Below are positions 1 through 7,858 of a stretch of DNA of 64,000 bases, piece after piece. The translations under genes and the position numbers were made by a program. Source of the stretch: Verrucomicrobiales bacterium (GTDB lineage Bacteria > Verrucomicrobiota > Verrucomicrobiia > Verrucomicrobiales > DEV007); the NCBI GenBank assembly GCA_029213195.1, contig JARGNI010000005.1, positions 62,001 through 126,000 on the forward strand. Direction: 5' to 3'. The notes beneath the pieces are model-generated. The model did not search any database and was not told the origin of the DNA. It saw nothing but the letters and a program-made list of their open reading frames with translations. Every line of letters starts with the position of its first letter. Position 1 is the stretch's first letter.

Positions 1-66
1 AATATCGGAAGGCGCTCCGCGAAGCGAGGCGGAAGAGGTCGAGATGGGGTCGATGGCGAGGGTCAT
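1..66 (-). CDS. Possible 5' end of a leftward gene cut by the window edge
   Basis: Read leftward, an ATG at 66-64 opens 22 codons that stay open to the window edge. The peptide begins MTLAIDPISTSS and continues with Ser/Ala/Arg residues. No domain can be recognised from so short a piece. It lies 53 bases downstream of the small leftward gene at 120-287, so both could be one transcript. No clear Shine-Dalgarno sequence is seen, so the call is weak. Confidence 0.33.
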   Translation of the reverse strand, partial: MTLAIDPISTSSASLRGAPSDI

Positions 67-119
67 GATGAAGGTCCGACGATTAGCATTTCTAATGTAT
101 GGAAACTTTCGGAATCTTT

Positions 120-287
120 TTACTTATCCAGATCCGAGTGGACTTCGAATCGCCGGGGAGTGGTTTTTTCCTGCTCGGCGAGCTTGCGATATTTCCGAGC
201 CACCTCGATGCGATGAGCGATCGGGAGGCGAGCACGGAGAGCTTTTCGAACCGACTGGATTCGATAATCGAGAGGAGAGGATTTCAT
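120..287 (-). CDS. Small basic protein, 55 residues, unknown function
   Basis: A complete leftward reading frame runs from ATG (287-285) to TAA (122-120). The protein starts MKSSPLDYRIQSVRKALRAR and has a basic, probably helical middle with an acidic-basic tail ending in DLDK. No hydrophobic segment or signal peptide is visible. It is the best explanation of the otherwise empty stretch before the ABC gene, and its codon use (many CTC, CGC, GCT, GAG) resembles the neighbours. No ribosome binding site is clear. Function is unknown. The rest of 288-438 shows nothing I can name beyond the leader of the next gene. Confidence 0.42.
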   Translation of the reverse strand: MKSSPLDYRIQSVRKALRARLPIAHRIEVARKYRKLAEQEKTTPRRFEVHSDLDK

Positions 288-438
288 GATTTGTCAGGAG
301 GTTGAGGATCTGGAGGGCTCCCTCGGAAAGTCGAATCGAACTGAATAAACACTGGCTCTGATTCGTTTCTCCGAAGACGCTATGTAGAGAAGGACGCGCC
401 TCTCCTGCGGCTTATGCGAAACGAAACGACAATCCTTG

Positions 439-2244
439 ATGCCACACCCCTCTCATCCTGACATTCTTTCCACGGGGGATCCGTTTCCCGACCCCATCGA
501 GGAAGGGGCAGGCGGATTCGAAGATGGCGAGGACGAACTCGATCCCCGAGAGATGCGTCGCCATTGCTTCCGACTGATCCGGGAGGTCACTGGGAAACTC
601 GGATGGAAATACAAGGCCTGGATTCCCGCCGCGATCCTCCTCTCAGCAGTCCACCTTCTCCCGCAACGCTTCCTCCAGTTCTTTACCGAGGGGACCCAGA
701 CTCTCGAAGAGACCGGAGCCTCGGAGTTCCTGACCTTGCTCGTGATCTTCGGAATCGCCGTGGGAGTCTGCCAGTGGGTTTCTCTCGTCCTCGACAGCAT
801 CCTCAGTGAATGGCTTCGGCTCACGGTCAGCATCGGGCTGAAACGCGATGCGGTCGAAAGCCTCAGCCGGACCCGGATCGATGCCCTCGATTCCGCGGAA
901 CGCGGCGACTGGATGACGAGACTCTCAAGTGACCTCTACAACGCCGAGGAATTCCTCACCGCCTCCCTCCCCGAGCAGGTCACAAATGCGACGATGATGA
1001 TCGGCGCGGCAGCCCTGTTTTTTTATCACAGCGGCCCAATCGCTTTCATCCCGATCGGCGCGGCGCTCTTCCTGGGATGGTTCAATATCGTCGTGCAGCG
1101 ACGCATGGCTCCCACCCTGAGTGCCGCCCGACAACTGGAAGGAGGCGTCTTCCAGGCCATGATCGAAACCTTCGAGGGCTTGCGAACAATCCGGAGTTTC
1201 GGAGGAGAGAAATTCACTTTTTGGCGACTCAATCAGCAGTTGAAAGATCTCTTCTCGGCTGGAATGCGGATCACCAAGTCGATGGCGCTGCTGATGGGCG
1301 TCAATGAACTCGTCGGTCAACTTGTCATCACCGGTGTGCTGACCCTCGTCGCCTACCAGATCCGCGGCGACGAGCTCACGGCGAGCGATGCCTTGGTTTA
1401 CCCGTTCTTCATTCACCTCTTCCTTGGTGCCGCGAAAGGTCTCGTCGCCTCCGCCTACGATTGGAATCGATTCTTTATCGAGGGGGGACGCCTCGCCTCC
1501 TTGCTCTACGACGAGGAAAACAAGGAAGCGGATCGAGCCGAGACCTTTGGCACACTGGAATCTCGCATACACGATGTCCAAACCTGGGAGGCGGAGGGAG
1601 TCTCGATTCGATATGGAGACGGCCCGCTCGTCGTGGAGAACCGGGACCTTTCCCTTTCACGAGGAGAACTCGTCGCCCTCATGGGCGAATCGGGATGCGG
1701 TAAATCGACTTTCGCGGAAGTCTTCGCGGGGTTGCGGAGATCCGAGAACGGGACCTTTACCGCCCACTTCGAGGAAGAGGACCCGCTCACCTACTCCGCA
1801 GCGCCCCCTTTCCTGGTCGCCTTTGTCGAGCAGCAACCCTATCTCTTCGTGGGCTCGGTGCGGGAGAATATCCGACTGGGAAATGACGAGGTGGAGGACG
1901 ACAGGATCCTTCGAGTTCTGGACGAAGTGGGTCTCTCGGAAATGATCGAGAGTCGTGGCGGCCTCGACCAGGTTCTCACCGACCGAGGCCGAAATCTCAG
2001 TGTCGGTCAGCAGTATCGCCTCGCGCTCTGTCGAGCGCTGGTTTCCAGCCGCCCCTTTCTCCTCCTCGACGAACCATTCGCCGCGCTCGATCCCGAATCC
2101 ATCGACCTCGTGACTCGTGCGATACGGGAAGAATCCGATCGCGGAACCGGGTTGCTCCTCGTGACTCATGTCCTACCGGAGGAACTGAAGCCCGACCGCA
2201 TCGTCAAGATGAAGCGTTTGCCGTGCTCCTCCACAACGAGGTGA
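439..2244 (+). CDS. ABC transporter, fused membrane and ATPase domains
   Basis: A 601-residue half-transporter of the exporter (MsbA/CydD-like) type. An acidic N-terminal tail of about 40 residues precedes a transmembrane domain (about residues 60-350, several hydrophobic helices such as the one near AAILLSAVHLL). The nucleotide-binding domain follows. Walker A is GESGCGKST (about 416-424), the Q-loop is in VEQQPYLFVGS, the signature is LSVGQ (about 520-524, with V in place of the usual G), Walker B is LLLDEP and the H-loop is in LLVTH. A TTG codon lies directly upstream at 436, but the ATG at 439 is the more natural start. The substrate cannot be told from sequence. It stands alone and faces a convergent neighbour. 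A functional homodimer is inferred from the family. Confidence 0.9.
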   Translation: MPHPSHPDILSTGDPFPDPIEEGAGGFEDGEDELDPREMRRHCFRLIREVTGKLGWKYKAWIPAAILLSAVHLLPQRFLQFFTEGTQTLEETGASEFLTLLVIFGIAVGVCQWVSLVLDSILSEWLRLTVSIGLKRDAVESLSRTRIDALDSAERGDWMTRLSSDLYNAEEFLTASLPEQVTNATMMIGAAALFFYHSGPIAFIPIGAALFLGWFNIVVQRRMAPTLSAARQLEGGVFQAMIETFEGLRTIRSFGGEKFTFWRLNQQLKDLFSAGMRITKSMALLMGVNELVGQLVITGVLTLVAYQIRGDELTASDALVYPFFIHLFLGAAKGLVASAYDWNRFFIEGGRLASLLYDEENKEADRAETFGTLESRIHDVQTWEAEGVSIRYGDGPLVVENRDLSLSRGELVALMGESGCGKSTFAEVFAGLRRSENGTFTAHFEEEDPLTYSAAPPFLVAFVEQQPYLFVGSVRENIRLGNDEVEDDRILRVLDEVGLSEMIESRGGLDQVLTDRGRNLSVGQQYRLALCRALVSSRPFLLLDEPFAALDPESIDLVTRAIREESDRGTGLLLVTHVLPEELKPDRIVKMKRLPCSSTTR

Positions 2245-2256
2245 AGCCTGAGAGCC

Positions 2257-3495
2257 CTACTTCTCGATCGCGTAGAGAGTTTTCCCAGAACGAATCAGGA
2301 TCCCGCCTGGACGAGGTGTCAGCGTCGCCCGGAAGATCTCGCCAGCCGCATCCTGCCCCAGAGAGTTCACCGAAACGATCTCAAGGGTTTTTCCGGGACG
2401 AATGACGATGACATCTCCCCCATCCACAGTCTGCAGGTAGACCAGGCCGTTCGCGACGAGCGGCCCAGCCGCGACCTGGATTCCCTCTCCAAGGCGCTCG
2501 GAGTAGAAGGCGTCTCCCGTCGCCGTATCGTAGCAAGTGGTAATCCCGCTCATGCTGGAGATTACGAGAAAATCATCCACGACAGCAGGAGATGGCAAGT
2601 CGCGTCCTCCCTTTCTCCCAGCGTTCCAGACTCGATGGGTCGCCGTGACATTCCCCGAACCACCGGGCTTGACGCAGTAGGTGTCACCCGGTTTGCCATT
2701 CACCACGTAGAGGAACTCACCGTCGAACTCGGGGACGGGGGCTCCTCGCCCGTTGAATCCCTCGCAGAACCATAATTCCTTCCCCGTCTCGGGATCATAC
2801 CCTCGCACGCCAAATTCCCCATTGAGGACCAGTTCCTTCTTCCCATCGAACTCGATCAGGATGGGGGTGCTCCATCCGCCTCTCGGTTTCGTTTCTCGAG
2901 GAGTCTGCCAAACAGTCTCGCCGGTCTTGATGTCGACAGCGAGGAGACTTGATTCCCCCATCGAGTCACAATTCTGGATCACCTTGCCATCCAGCAGGAT
3001 CGGAGATGCTGCGATCCCCCATCCTCCGGGAAACTCACCGAGATCGCGAGACCATTTCTTCTCTCCATCGACCGTGAACCCATGAAGACCACCGGGACCA
3101 AAAAACGCGACGACCATGTTTCCGTCGGTCACGCAGGTTGGCGTGGCACGGCTGTTCATCGCATGGATCTCCTCCGGCTGGGAGCAGGGAAGCGTGGCGT
3201 CCCACATGACCTCGCCGGTCTTTGCGGAAAGGCACTGGATATATCGCTCGGTCCCGTCCTCGGAAGCTCCTGTCAGAAAGATGCGATCTCCGTGCGTGAT
3301 CGGCGAGGACTGGCCTGTTCCCTTGAGCGAGGCTTTCCAGGCGATGTCGGATTCCCCCCAGGAAGTCGGAATGTCCGTTGCTTCGACATGCCCCCGCCCT
3401 GTCGGACCACGGAACTGGTTCCAATCCGCCGCTTTCGCGAGGGAAAAACTGGTGACGAAAAGGGTGAACAAGGCGGAGCTACGAACCGGAATCAT
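2257..3495 (-). CDS. Secreted PQQ-like beta-propeller protein (BamB-like repeats)
   Basis: A 412-residue protein with an N-terminal signal peptide (hydrophobic stretch ending near SLAKAADW). It then has the WNQFRGPTGRG motif common at the start of PVC outer-membrane-protein-assembly/PQQ-binding-like propeller proteins. Repeated blades of the form 'DxKTGExxW' (for example VDIKTGETVW and PETGKELWF) show the pyrrolo-quinoline-quinone-like propeller. No catalytic residues of alcohol dehydrogenases were identified, so enzymatic activity is not claimed. It probably works in the periplasm or outer envelope. It starts one base after the stop of the upstream methyltransferase gene, so the two form one leftward transcript. 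Confidence 0.9.
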   Translation of the reverse strand: MIPVRSSALFTLFVTSFSLAKAADWNQFRGPTGRGHVEATDIPTSWGESDIAWKASLKGTGQSSPITHGDRIFLTGASEDGTERYIQCLSAKTGEVMWDATLPCSQPEEIHAMNSRATPTCVTDGNMVVAFFGPGGLHGFTVDGEKKWSRDLGEFPGGWGIAASPILLDGKVIQNCDSMGESSLLAVDIKTGETVWQTPRETKPRGGWSTPILIEFDGKKELVLNGEFGVRGYDPETGKELWFCEGFNGRGAPVPEFDGEFLYVVNGKPGDTYCVKPGGSGNVTATHRVWNAGRKGGRDLPSPAVVDDFLVISSMSGITTCYDTATGDAFYSERLGEGIQVAAGPLVANGLVYLQTVDGGDVIVIRPGKTLEIVSVNSLGQDAAGEIFRATLTPRPGGILIRSGKTLYAIEK

Positions 3496-3496
3496 G

Positions 3497-4216
3497 TCAG
3501 GGTTGCTTGGGTTTTTGGAAAATCAGGAAATGCTGGATGGGAAGGAAATCGCGAACTTCGACGAACTCGAGCCCGACCGCTTCCATCTCACGGGTCACTT
3601 GCTTGACCGTCATCTTGTGGAGAGGCTTGATGGGAACGGTAGGATCCTCACCTCGATACTCGAGGAGGACCATTCGCCCGCCCGGTTTCAAGCCCTTGAC
3701 GATGGACTGAGCCATCTCCCGCGGATGCGAGAACTCGTGATAGGCGTCGACCAGGATCGCCATGTCGACACTATTTTCGGGAAGCCTTGTGTCTTCGATC
3801 GTGCCTTTGAGCGTCTCGATCTGGGAAACCTTCTTGAGCTTTTTCTTGGCCTCGATGAAATCCAGCATCTCCTGCTGAATATCGACAGCAACGACTTTTC
3901 CTTCTGGGACGAGAGGAGCAAGGAGAAACGAAAAATACCCGGAGCCCGCACCGATGTCGGCGATGACGGCATCCTTCGGCAGGTCGAGTTGATCGAGAAT
4001 GAGCGAGGGTTTTTCTTCGCCCTCCCGATCTTTCCGCTCCAGCCACCCGATGGCATGCTGACTGACCACCTGGGAAATTTCGCGCCCCATGTAGACTTTT
4101 CCGATGCCGTCCCGAGACGGTACTTTCTCGGTGTAAACGGGGGCCTCTTCCGCGATGGAAGGCAACAAAACACCCAGGCTTAGAGCCAGGAAAAGGGAGG
4201 GAACACGTTCCAGCAT
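3497..4216 (-). CDS. Exported SAM-dependent class I methyltransferase
   Basis: A 239-residue protein that begins with a typical signal peptide (MLERVPSLFLALSLGVLLPS, then IAEEAP). It continues as a Rossmann-type methyltransferase: motif I is ADIGAGSGYF, the acidic end of strand 2 is VVAVDI, and VDAYHEFSHPREM and LKPGGRMVLLEYRGED match the later conserved strands. The mature domain is of usual length. The signal peptide is odd, because S-adenosylmethionine is not normally available outside the cytoplasm, although exported methyltransferases of this kind are encountered in PVC bacteria. It is the first gene of a two-gene leftward unit with the PQQ propeller; the intervening gap is one base. The substrate is unknown. 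Confidence 0.87.
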   Translation of the reverse strand: MLERVPSLFLALSLGVLLPSIAEEAPVYTEKVPSRDGIGKVYMGREISQVVSQHAIGWLERKDREGEEKPSLILDQLDLPKDAVIADIGAGSGYFSFLLAPLVPEGKVVAVDIQQEMLDFIEAKKKLKKVSQIETLKGTIEDTRLPENSVDMAILVDAYHEFSHPREMAQSIVKGLKPGGRMVLLEYRGEDPTVPIKPLHKMTVKQVTREMEAVGLEFVEVRDFLPIQHFLIFQKPKQP

Positions 4217-4360
4217 GGGGAGAAGGTGAACGAATTTTCGTCAAAGAAAAAGGAAGAATGCGAGCGCAATCACGAAATTTGCAAGTCACGCTGGGCCAAT
4301 TAGTGACAATAATTTCCAGAATGGCCCATAGGATTCGATCTCACTCGTCTCCCTGCTGAA

Positions 4361-4798
4361 ATGATCTCCTTCCCGATAGAAATCCTCGGAATCGTGTTCC
4401 TTGCGATCACGATCGCAGCAGCGTGGCTGATCGGGTACCTGATCATTCAAAAACGCTCGGAAAGGGCGCAACCCCCTCCTCCCCTTCCCCCGTACGGAAA
4501 GGTTCATTTCGATGATGAGATGATCACCTATTTCCGAGAGAACAACGAAAAGACCAGCCTTCCCTGGCAAGACCTCTCGAAACTCCGCATCCTGACCACC
4601 CCCGACGGTCCCTTTCTCCCGGATGTCTTCTGGATCTTCGAATCCCAAGAGGAAATTGCACTCAAGATCCCCAGTGAAGCAGAAGGAATGGCAGAACTGT
4701 CCGATCATCTCACGAGTCTTTCCGGCTTCCAGTCGGCACCGTTCACCAAGGCGATGGGGTCCACCGAATACGCCTCCTTCGATGTCTGGGAGAAGTAG
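4361..4798 (+). CDS. Single-span membrane protein, 145 residues, unknown
   Basis: An N-terminal hydrophobic helix (about residues 5-28, ILGIVFLAITIAAAWLIGYL) is followed by a Lys/Arg-rich turn and a proline run (QPPPPLPPYG). A soluble domain of about 95 residues comes next, with aromatic-rich motifs such as LPDVFWIFES. The topology suggests a cytoplasmic C-terminal domain anchored to the inner membrane. I do not recognise a family. It is divergent from the methyltransferase gene (about 145 bases between starts) and 65 bases upstream of the oxidoreductase start used here. The reading frame and codon use support a real gene. Confidence 0.75.
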   Translation: MISFPIEILGIVFLAITIAAAWLIGYLIIQKRSERAQPPPPLPPYGKVHFDDEMITYFRENNEKTSLPWQDLSKLRILTTPDGPFLPDVFWIFESQEEIALKIPSEAEGMAELSDHLTSLSGFQSAPFTKAMGSTEYASFDVWEK

Positions 4799-4863
4799 GT
4801 TTTTCTTCCCATTTTTTGAGGTTTGCTTGAATGTCGAGATCGGTTTACGGTCCGGCTCCGACT

Positions 4864-6240
4864 ATGGCAGACGAAGAACCGACGAAGAAACCGATCCTCT
4901 ACGGAAGCGCCGGAATGGCAGCCTCCGGCATGATGCCCGGCCTGCGCCGCAAGAAGAAGCCCAACGAAGAGGACGAGGTTGATTCGGAGGCGGAAGAATC
5001 CACCGCCCAAGACGAAAACGAAGCCGGCGAAAACACCCTCCCTCGAGAGAGCGAGGCATCCGAAGCTTCCGATGCCTCTCCTGAGTCGAAACCTGAGCCA
5101 GAGCCGGAACCCGAACCGGTCGAGCCAGCCTACCAGGGACTGAAGGCGGTCGTCATGGGACACACGGGAGCGGGCGATTTCGGAAGCCACCTCGACCTCG
5201 TTTTTCAGCGACTCGACGGAGTGCGGCTTTTCGCAATTTCCGATGGAGATACCGGGGCTGTCGATGAGGCCCTGATCAAGACCGGTGCCCCCAATGGCTA
5301 TTCAGACTTTCGGGAGATGCTGGAGACAGAGAAACCCGACCTTGTCAGTGTCGCGCCCCGATGGACCGACCAACACGCCGAGATGACGAGGGCAGCCTTG
5401 GAAGCGGGAGCGCATGTCCTCTGTGAGAAACCTTTCACCCGAACCCTGAAAGAGGCCGACGAGTTGATCTCGCTGGCCGAGGAGAAAAACCTGCGGATCG
5501 CGATCGCCAACCCCATGCGATGCGATCCTCATGTCCTGAAGTTCCACGAAGAGTATCGGGAATTGATCGGAGAAATTCTCGAGATGCATCTCTTCGGAAA
5601 AATGGATCAGGAAGCTGGTGGAGAGGATCTCTTGATCCAGGGATCGCAGCTTTTCGATCTTGCCAGGCTTTTCGCAGGCGATCCGAGCTATTGCAGTGCC
5701 ACGGTCACTCGAGAGGGAATTCCCGCGATCGCTGAGGATGCTCACGAATCGGAAAAGAGCCAACTCGGCCCACTCCTGGGAGATACGATCCGAGCGCAAT
5801 TCGTCATGGAATCCGGTGTCCATCTGACCTTCGTCTCCGATCCAAAGCTCCGGGGCGTCTCCGGTCCATGGGGGATCGAGTTTGTCGGCGAGAAAGGGCG
5901 GATGCGACTTTTTGCGAATCAGCCCCCGATTTTTTCGCGTCTTGCCTCCTCAAGCCCAAGGAGCCACACCCGATCCGACATCTGGCAGCTCTGGCCCCAG
6001 GTCAAAGGCCCCTATCATTCCCCCGTGGAGAAGCTCACCCAGCTCGATGCAGCCAACCGCCTCCTCGTCAACGACTGGCTCGATGCGATCCGAAACGATC
6101 GTGCTCCCCAGAGCTCGGGAGACGACGGGCGTAAAGCCCTCGAGATGGTGCATGGAGTCTGGCAGGCAGCGGTCACCATGAAACGCGCCTACTTCCCGCT
6201 CGTGAACCGCCTCCATCCCTTGAGCGAAGATCCGAGCTAA
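4864..6240 (+). CDS. Gfo/Idh/MocA-family oxidoreductase with acidic N-terminal extension
   Basis: An NAD(P)-dependent oxidoreductase family protein of 458 residues from this ATG. The core has a Rossmann nucleotide-binding start (AVVMGHTGAGDFG), the DxYSDFxEMLE region, and the family-defining EKP motif in HVLCEKPFTRTL. The C-terminal alpha/beta domain includes the LLVNDWLDAIRND segment typical of the family. Unusually, about 95 residues precede the Rossmann fold: a Lys/Arg patch, a run of Asp/Glu and Ala/Ser, and an EPEPEPEP linker. There is no signal peptide. An in-frame ATG at 4831 would add 11 residues; the later start was preferred because the MADEEP beginning is more natural and TTGCTT/TTTACG promoter-like hexamers lie between them. 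The sugar substrate is unknown. Confidence 0.85.
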   Translation: MADEEPTKKPILYGSAGMAASGMMPGLRRKKKPNEEDEVDSEAEESTAQDENEAGENTLPRESEASEASDASPESKPEPEPEPEPVEPAYQGLKAVVMGHTGAGDFGSHLDLVFQRLDGVRLFAISDGDTGAVDEALIKTGAPNGYSDFREMLETEKPDLVSVAPRWTDQHAEMTRAALEAGAHVLCEKPFTRTLKEADELISLAEEKNLRIAIANPMRCDPHVLKFHEEYRELIGEILEMHLFGKMDQEAGGEDLLIQGSQLFDLARLFAGDPSYCSATVTREGIPAIAEDAHESEKSQLGPLLGDTIRAQFVMESGVHLTFVSDPKLRGVSGPWGIEFVGEKGRMRLFANQPPIFSRLASSSPRSHTRSDIWQLWPQVKGPYHSPVEKLTQLDAANRLLVNDWLDAIRNDRAPQSSGDDGRKALEMVHGVWQAAVTMKRAYFPLVNRLHPLSEDPS

Positions 6241-6266
6241 GTAGCTTCGGGGCCCCTTTCGTCTCC

Positions 6267-6302
6267 CGCTCCTGAGATGACGAATCTCATTTTTCCGGAG
6301 CG
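6267..6302 (+). terminator. Candidate intrinsic terminator
   Basis: A 6-bp stem TGAGAT/ATCTCA (6273-6278 with 6284-6289, five-base loop) is followed by TTTTT (6290-6294). An outer CGCTCC/GGAGCG pair encloses it (6267-6272 with 6297-6302). It sits just after the oxidoreductase stop. The stem is short, so function is uncertain. Apart from this I see nothing in 6241-6495. Confidence 0.4.
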
Positions 6303-6495
6303 AGTGTTTCCTTTTTCGGCGGGGTAGTGGTAACACCTTCGCGTGCCCTCTTTGTGACCATGGCTGCTTCCATCCCCTTCCCCAAGCCCAAGCTCGATCT
6401 CTGCCACGCCTTTTCTCGATTGGTCGATCTCCCGCCCCGTCTGATCGGTCGCTCCTGAAATCTCTTTCTCCCGGTTTCCCTCCCCCCCTTGTTTC

Positions 6496-7719
6496 ATGCC
6501 CTCTCGGAAACCGGCCCTGATCTTCATTTTCATCACGCTGTTCCTCGATGTGCTCGGGATCGGGTTGATCATCCCCATCCTCCCCAAGCTGGTCGATCAG
6601 TTGGCGTCCGGAGGAATCGCCACGGCTTCCTATCTTCATGGAAGCCTGGTCGGACTCTACTCCCTGATGCAGTTCTTGTTTGCTCCGGTGATCGGCAGCC
6701 TTTCAGACCGCTTTGGCCGACGAAAGGTGATCCTCCTTTCCCTTTTCGGTTCCGGCCTCGATTATTTCCTGATGGGTTGGGCTCCCACCCTCGCCTGGTT
6801 CTTCGTGGGACGAGTCATCTCAGGAATCACCGGCGCGAACTTTTCTGCTGCCGCAGCCTACATTGCCGACATCAGCCCTCCAGAGAAACGGGCGGCGAAT
6901 TTCGGGATCATCGGGGCCGCCTTCGGACTCGGCTTCATCTGTGGTCCAGCCCTGGGAGGACTGTTGGGAGAATATGGGCTGCGCGTCCCTTTTTACGCTG
7001 CCGGGTTCCTGACTCTCATCAATTGGGCCTATGGATTTCTCATCCTGCCCGAATCGCTCAAATCGGAAAATCGTCGGAGTTTTCGCTGGTCTCGGGCCAA
7101 TCCCGTCAGTGCACTCCTCAACCTGAAGAGACACCGTCTTGTCCTGGGACTCTCGGTCAGTTACTTCATCAGCAGCATCGCCCATCAGGTCTACCCTGCC
7201 ATCTGGGTGCTCTACACCGCGTATCGCTACCAATGGGATACGCGGCAGACGGGGCTTTCCCTCGCCCTCGTTGGACTGATGGCCGCGATCGTCCAGGGAG
7301 GACTGACCCGGGTGATCATTCCCAGAATCGGAGAACGGAATGCCGCCGTGGGAGGGCTCGCGGTCATGGCGATTTCGATGATCGGCTACGGGCTCGCTAC
7401 CGAGGGCTGGACCGTTTACCTGATCATCATTTTCGGATCTCTCTCGGGAATCGCAGTTCCCGCCATCCAGGGAATGGTCTCGATCACCGTGGGAGAAGAC
7501 GAGCAAGGCGAGGTGCAGGGATCGCTGACCAGTCTCCAAAGCGTTGCGGGATTCATCGGCCCGATCACTGCTACGGCGATTTTCGGATTCTTTATCAGTG
7601 AACGAGCCCCCGCCATCGTCCCTGGAGCCTCTTTCTTCTTCAGCTCCGCCCTCGCCGTGATGGCTGCCTTCCTCGCCGCGAGGTCGTTTCGAGTCACTCG
7701 CCAGTCAAGAGTGGGATGA
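6496..7719 (+). CDS. MFS transporter, TetA/MdtG-like (DHA1) drug:H+ antiporter family
   Basis: A 407-residue inner-membrane protein with about twelve hydrophobic helices. The first helix carries [15 protein letters not shown], the typical start of TetA-like transporters. The loop between helices 2 and 3 is [14 protein letters not shown], the diagnostic MFS motif [15 protein letters not shown] matches motif C of proton antiporters. These point to export of a small molecule or drug driven by the proton gradient; the substrate is unknown. The start ATG follows a pyrimidine-rich leader. The gene seems monocistronic, about 255 bases from the oxidoreductase gene. Confidence 0.92.
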   Translation: MPSRKPALIFIFITLFLDVLGIGLIIPILPKLVDQLASGGIATASYLHGSLVGLYSLMQFLFAPVIGSLSDRFGRRKVILLSLFGSGLDYFLMGWAPTLAWFFVGRVISGITGANFSAAAAYIADISPPEKRAANFGIIGAAFGLGFICGPALGGLLGEYGLRVPFYAAGFLTLINWAYGFLILPESLKSENRRSFRWSRANPVSALLNLKRHRLVLGLSVSYFISSIAHQVYPAIWVLYTAYRYQWDTRQTGLSLALVGLMAAIVQGGLTRVIIPRIGERNAAVGGLAVMAISMIGYGLATEGWTVYLIIIFGSLSGIAVPAIQGMVSITVGEDEQGEVQGSLTSLQSVAGFIGPITATAIFGFFISERAPAIVPGASFFFSSALAVMAAFLAARSFRVTRQSRVG

Positions 7720-7858
7720 GGGCCTGCAGGGGTCGGTCGATTCGACTGTCAATTCCCCACCACAACCTGTCTCCGGACAGTCCGGACAAAACCATCGAAG
7801 GTTGAAATGTGCCAATACTTGGCCTTTGGAATGCTTAGCGATCGACGTCGTCCACATT

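Noticed and set aside
44-305. Two rightward open frames near the window start
   Set aside because: Their sequences look non-protein-like, while the leftward frames at 120-287 and 1-66 are better supported.
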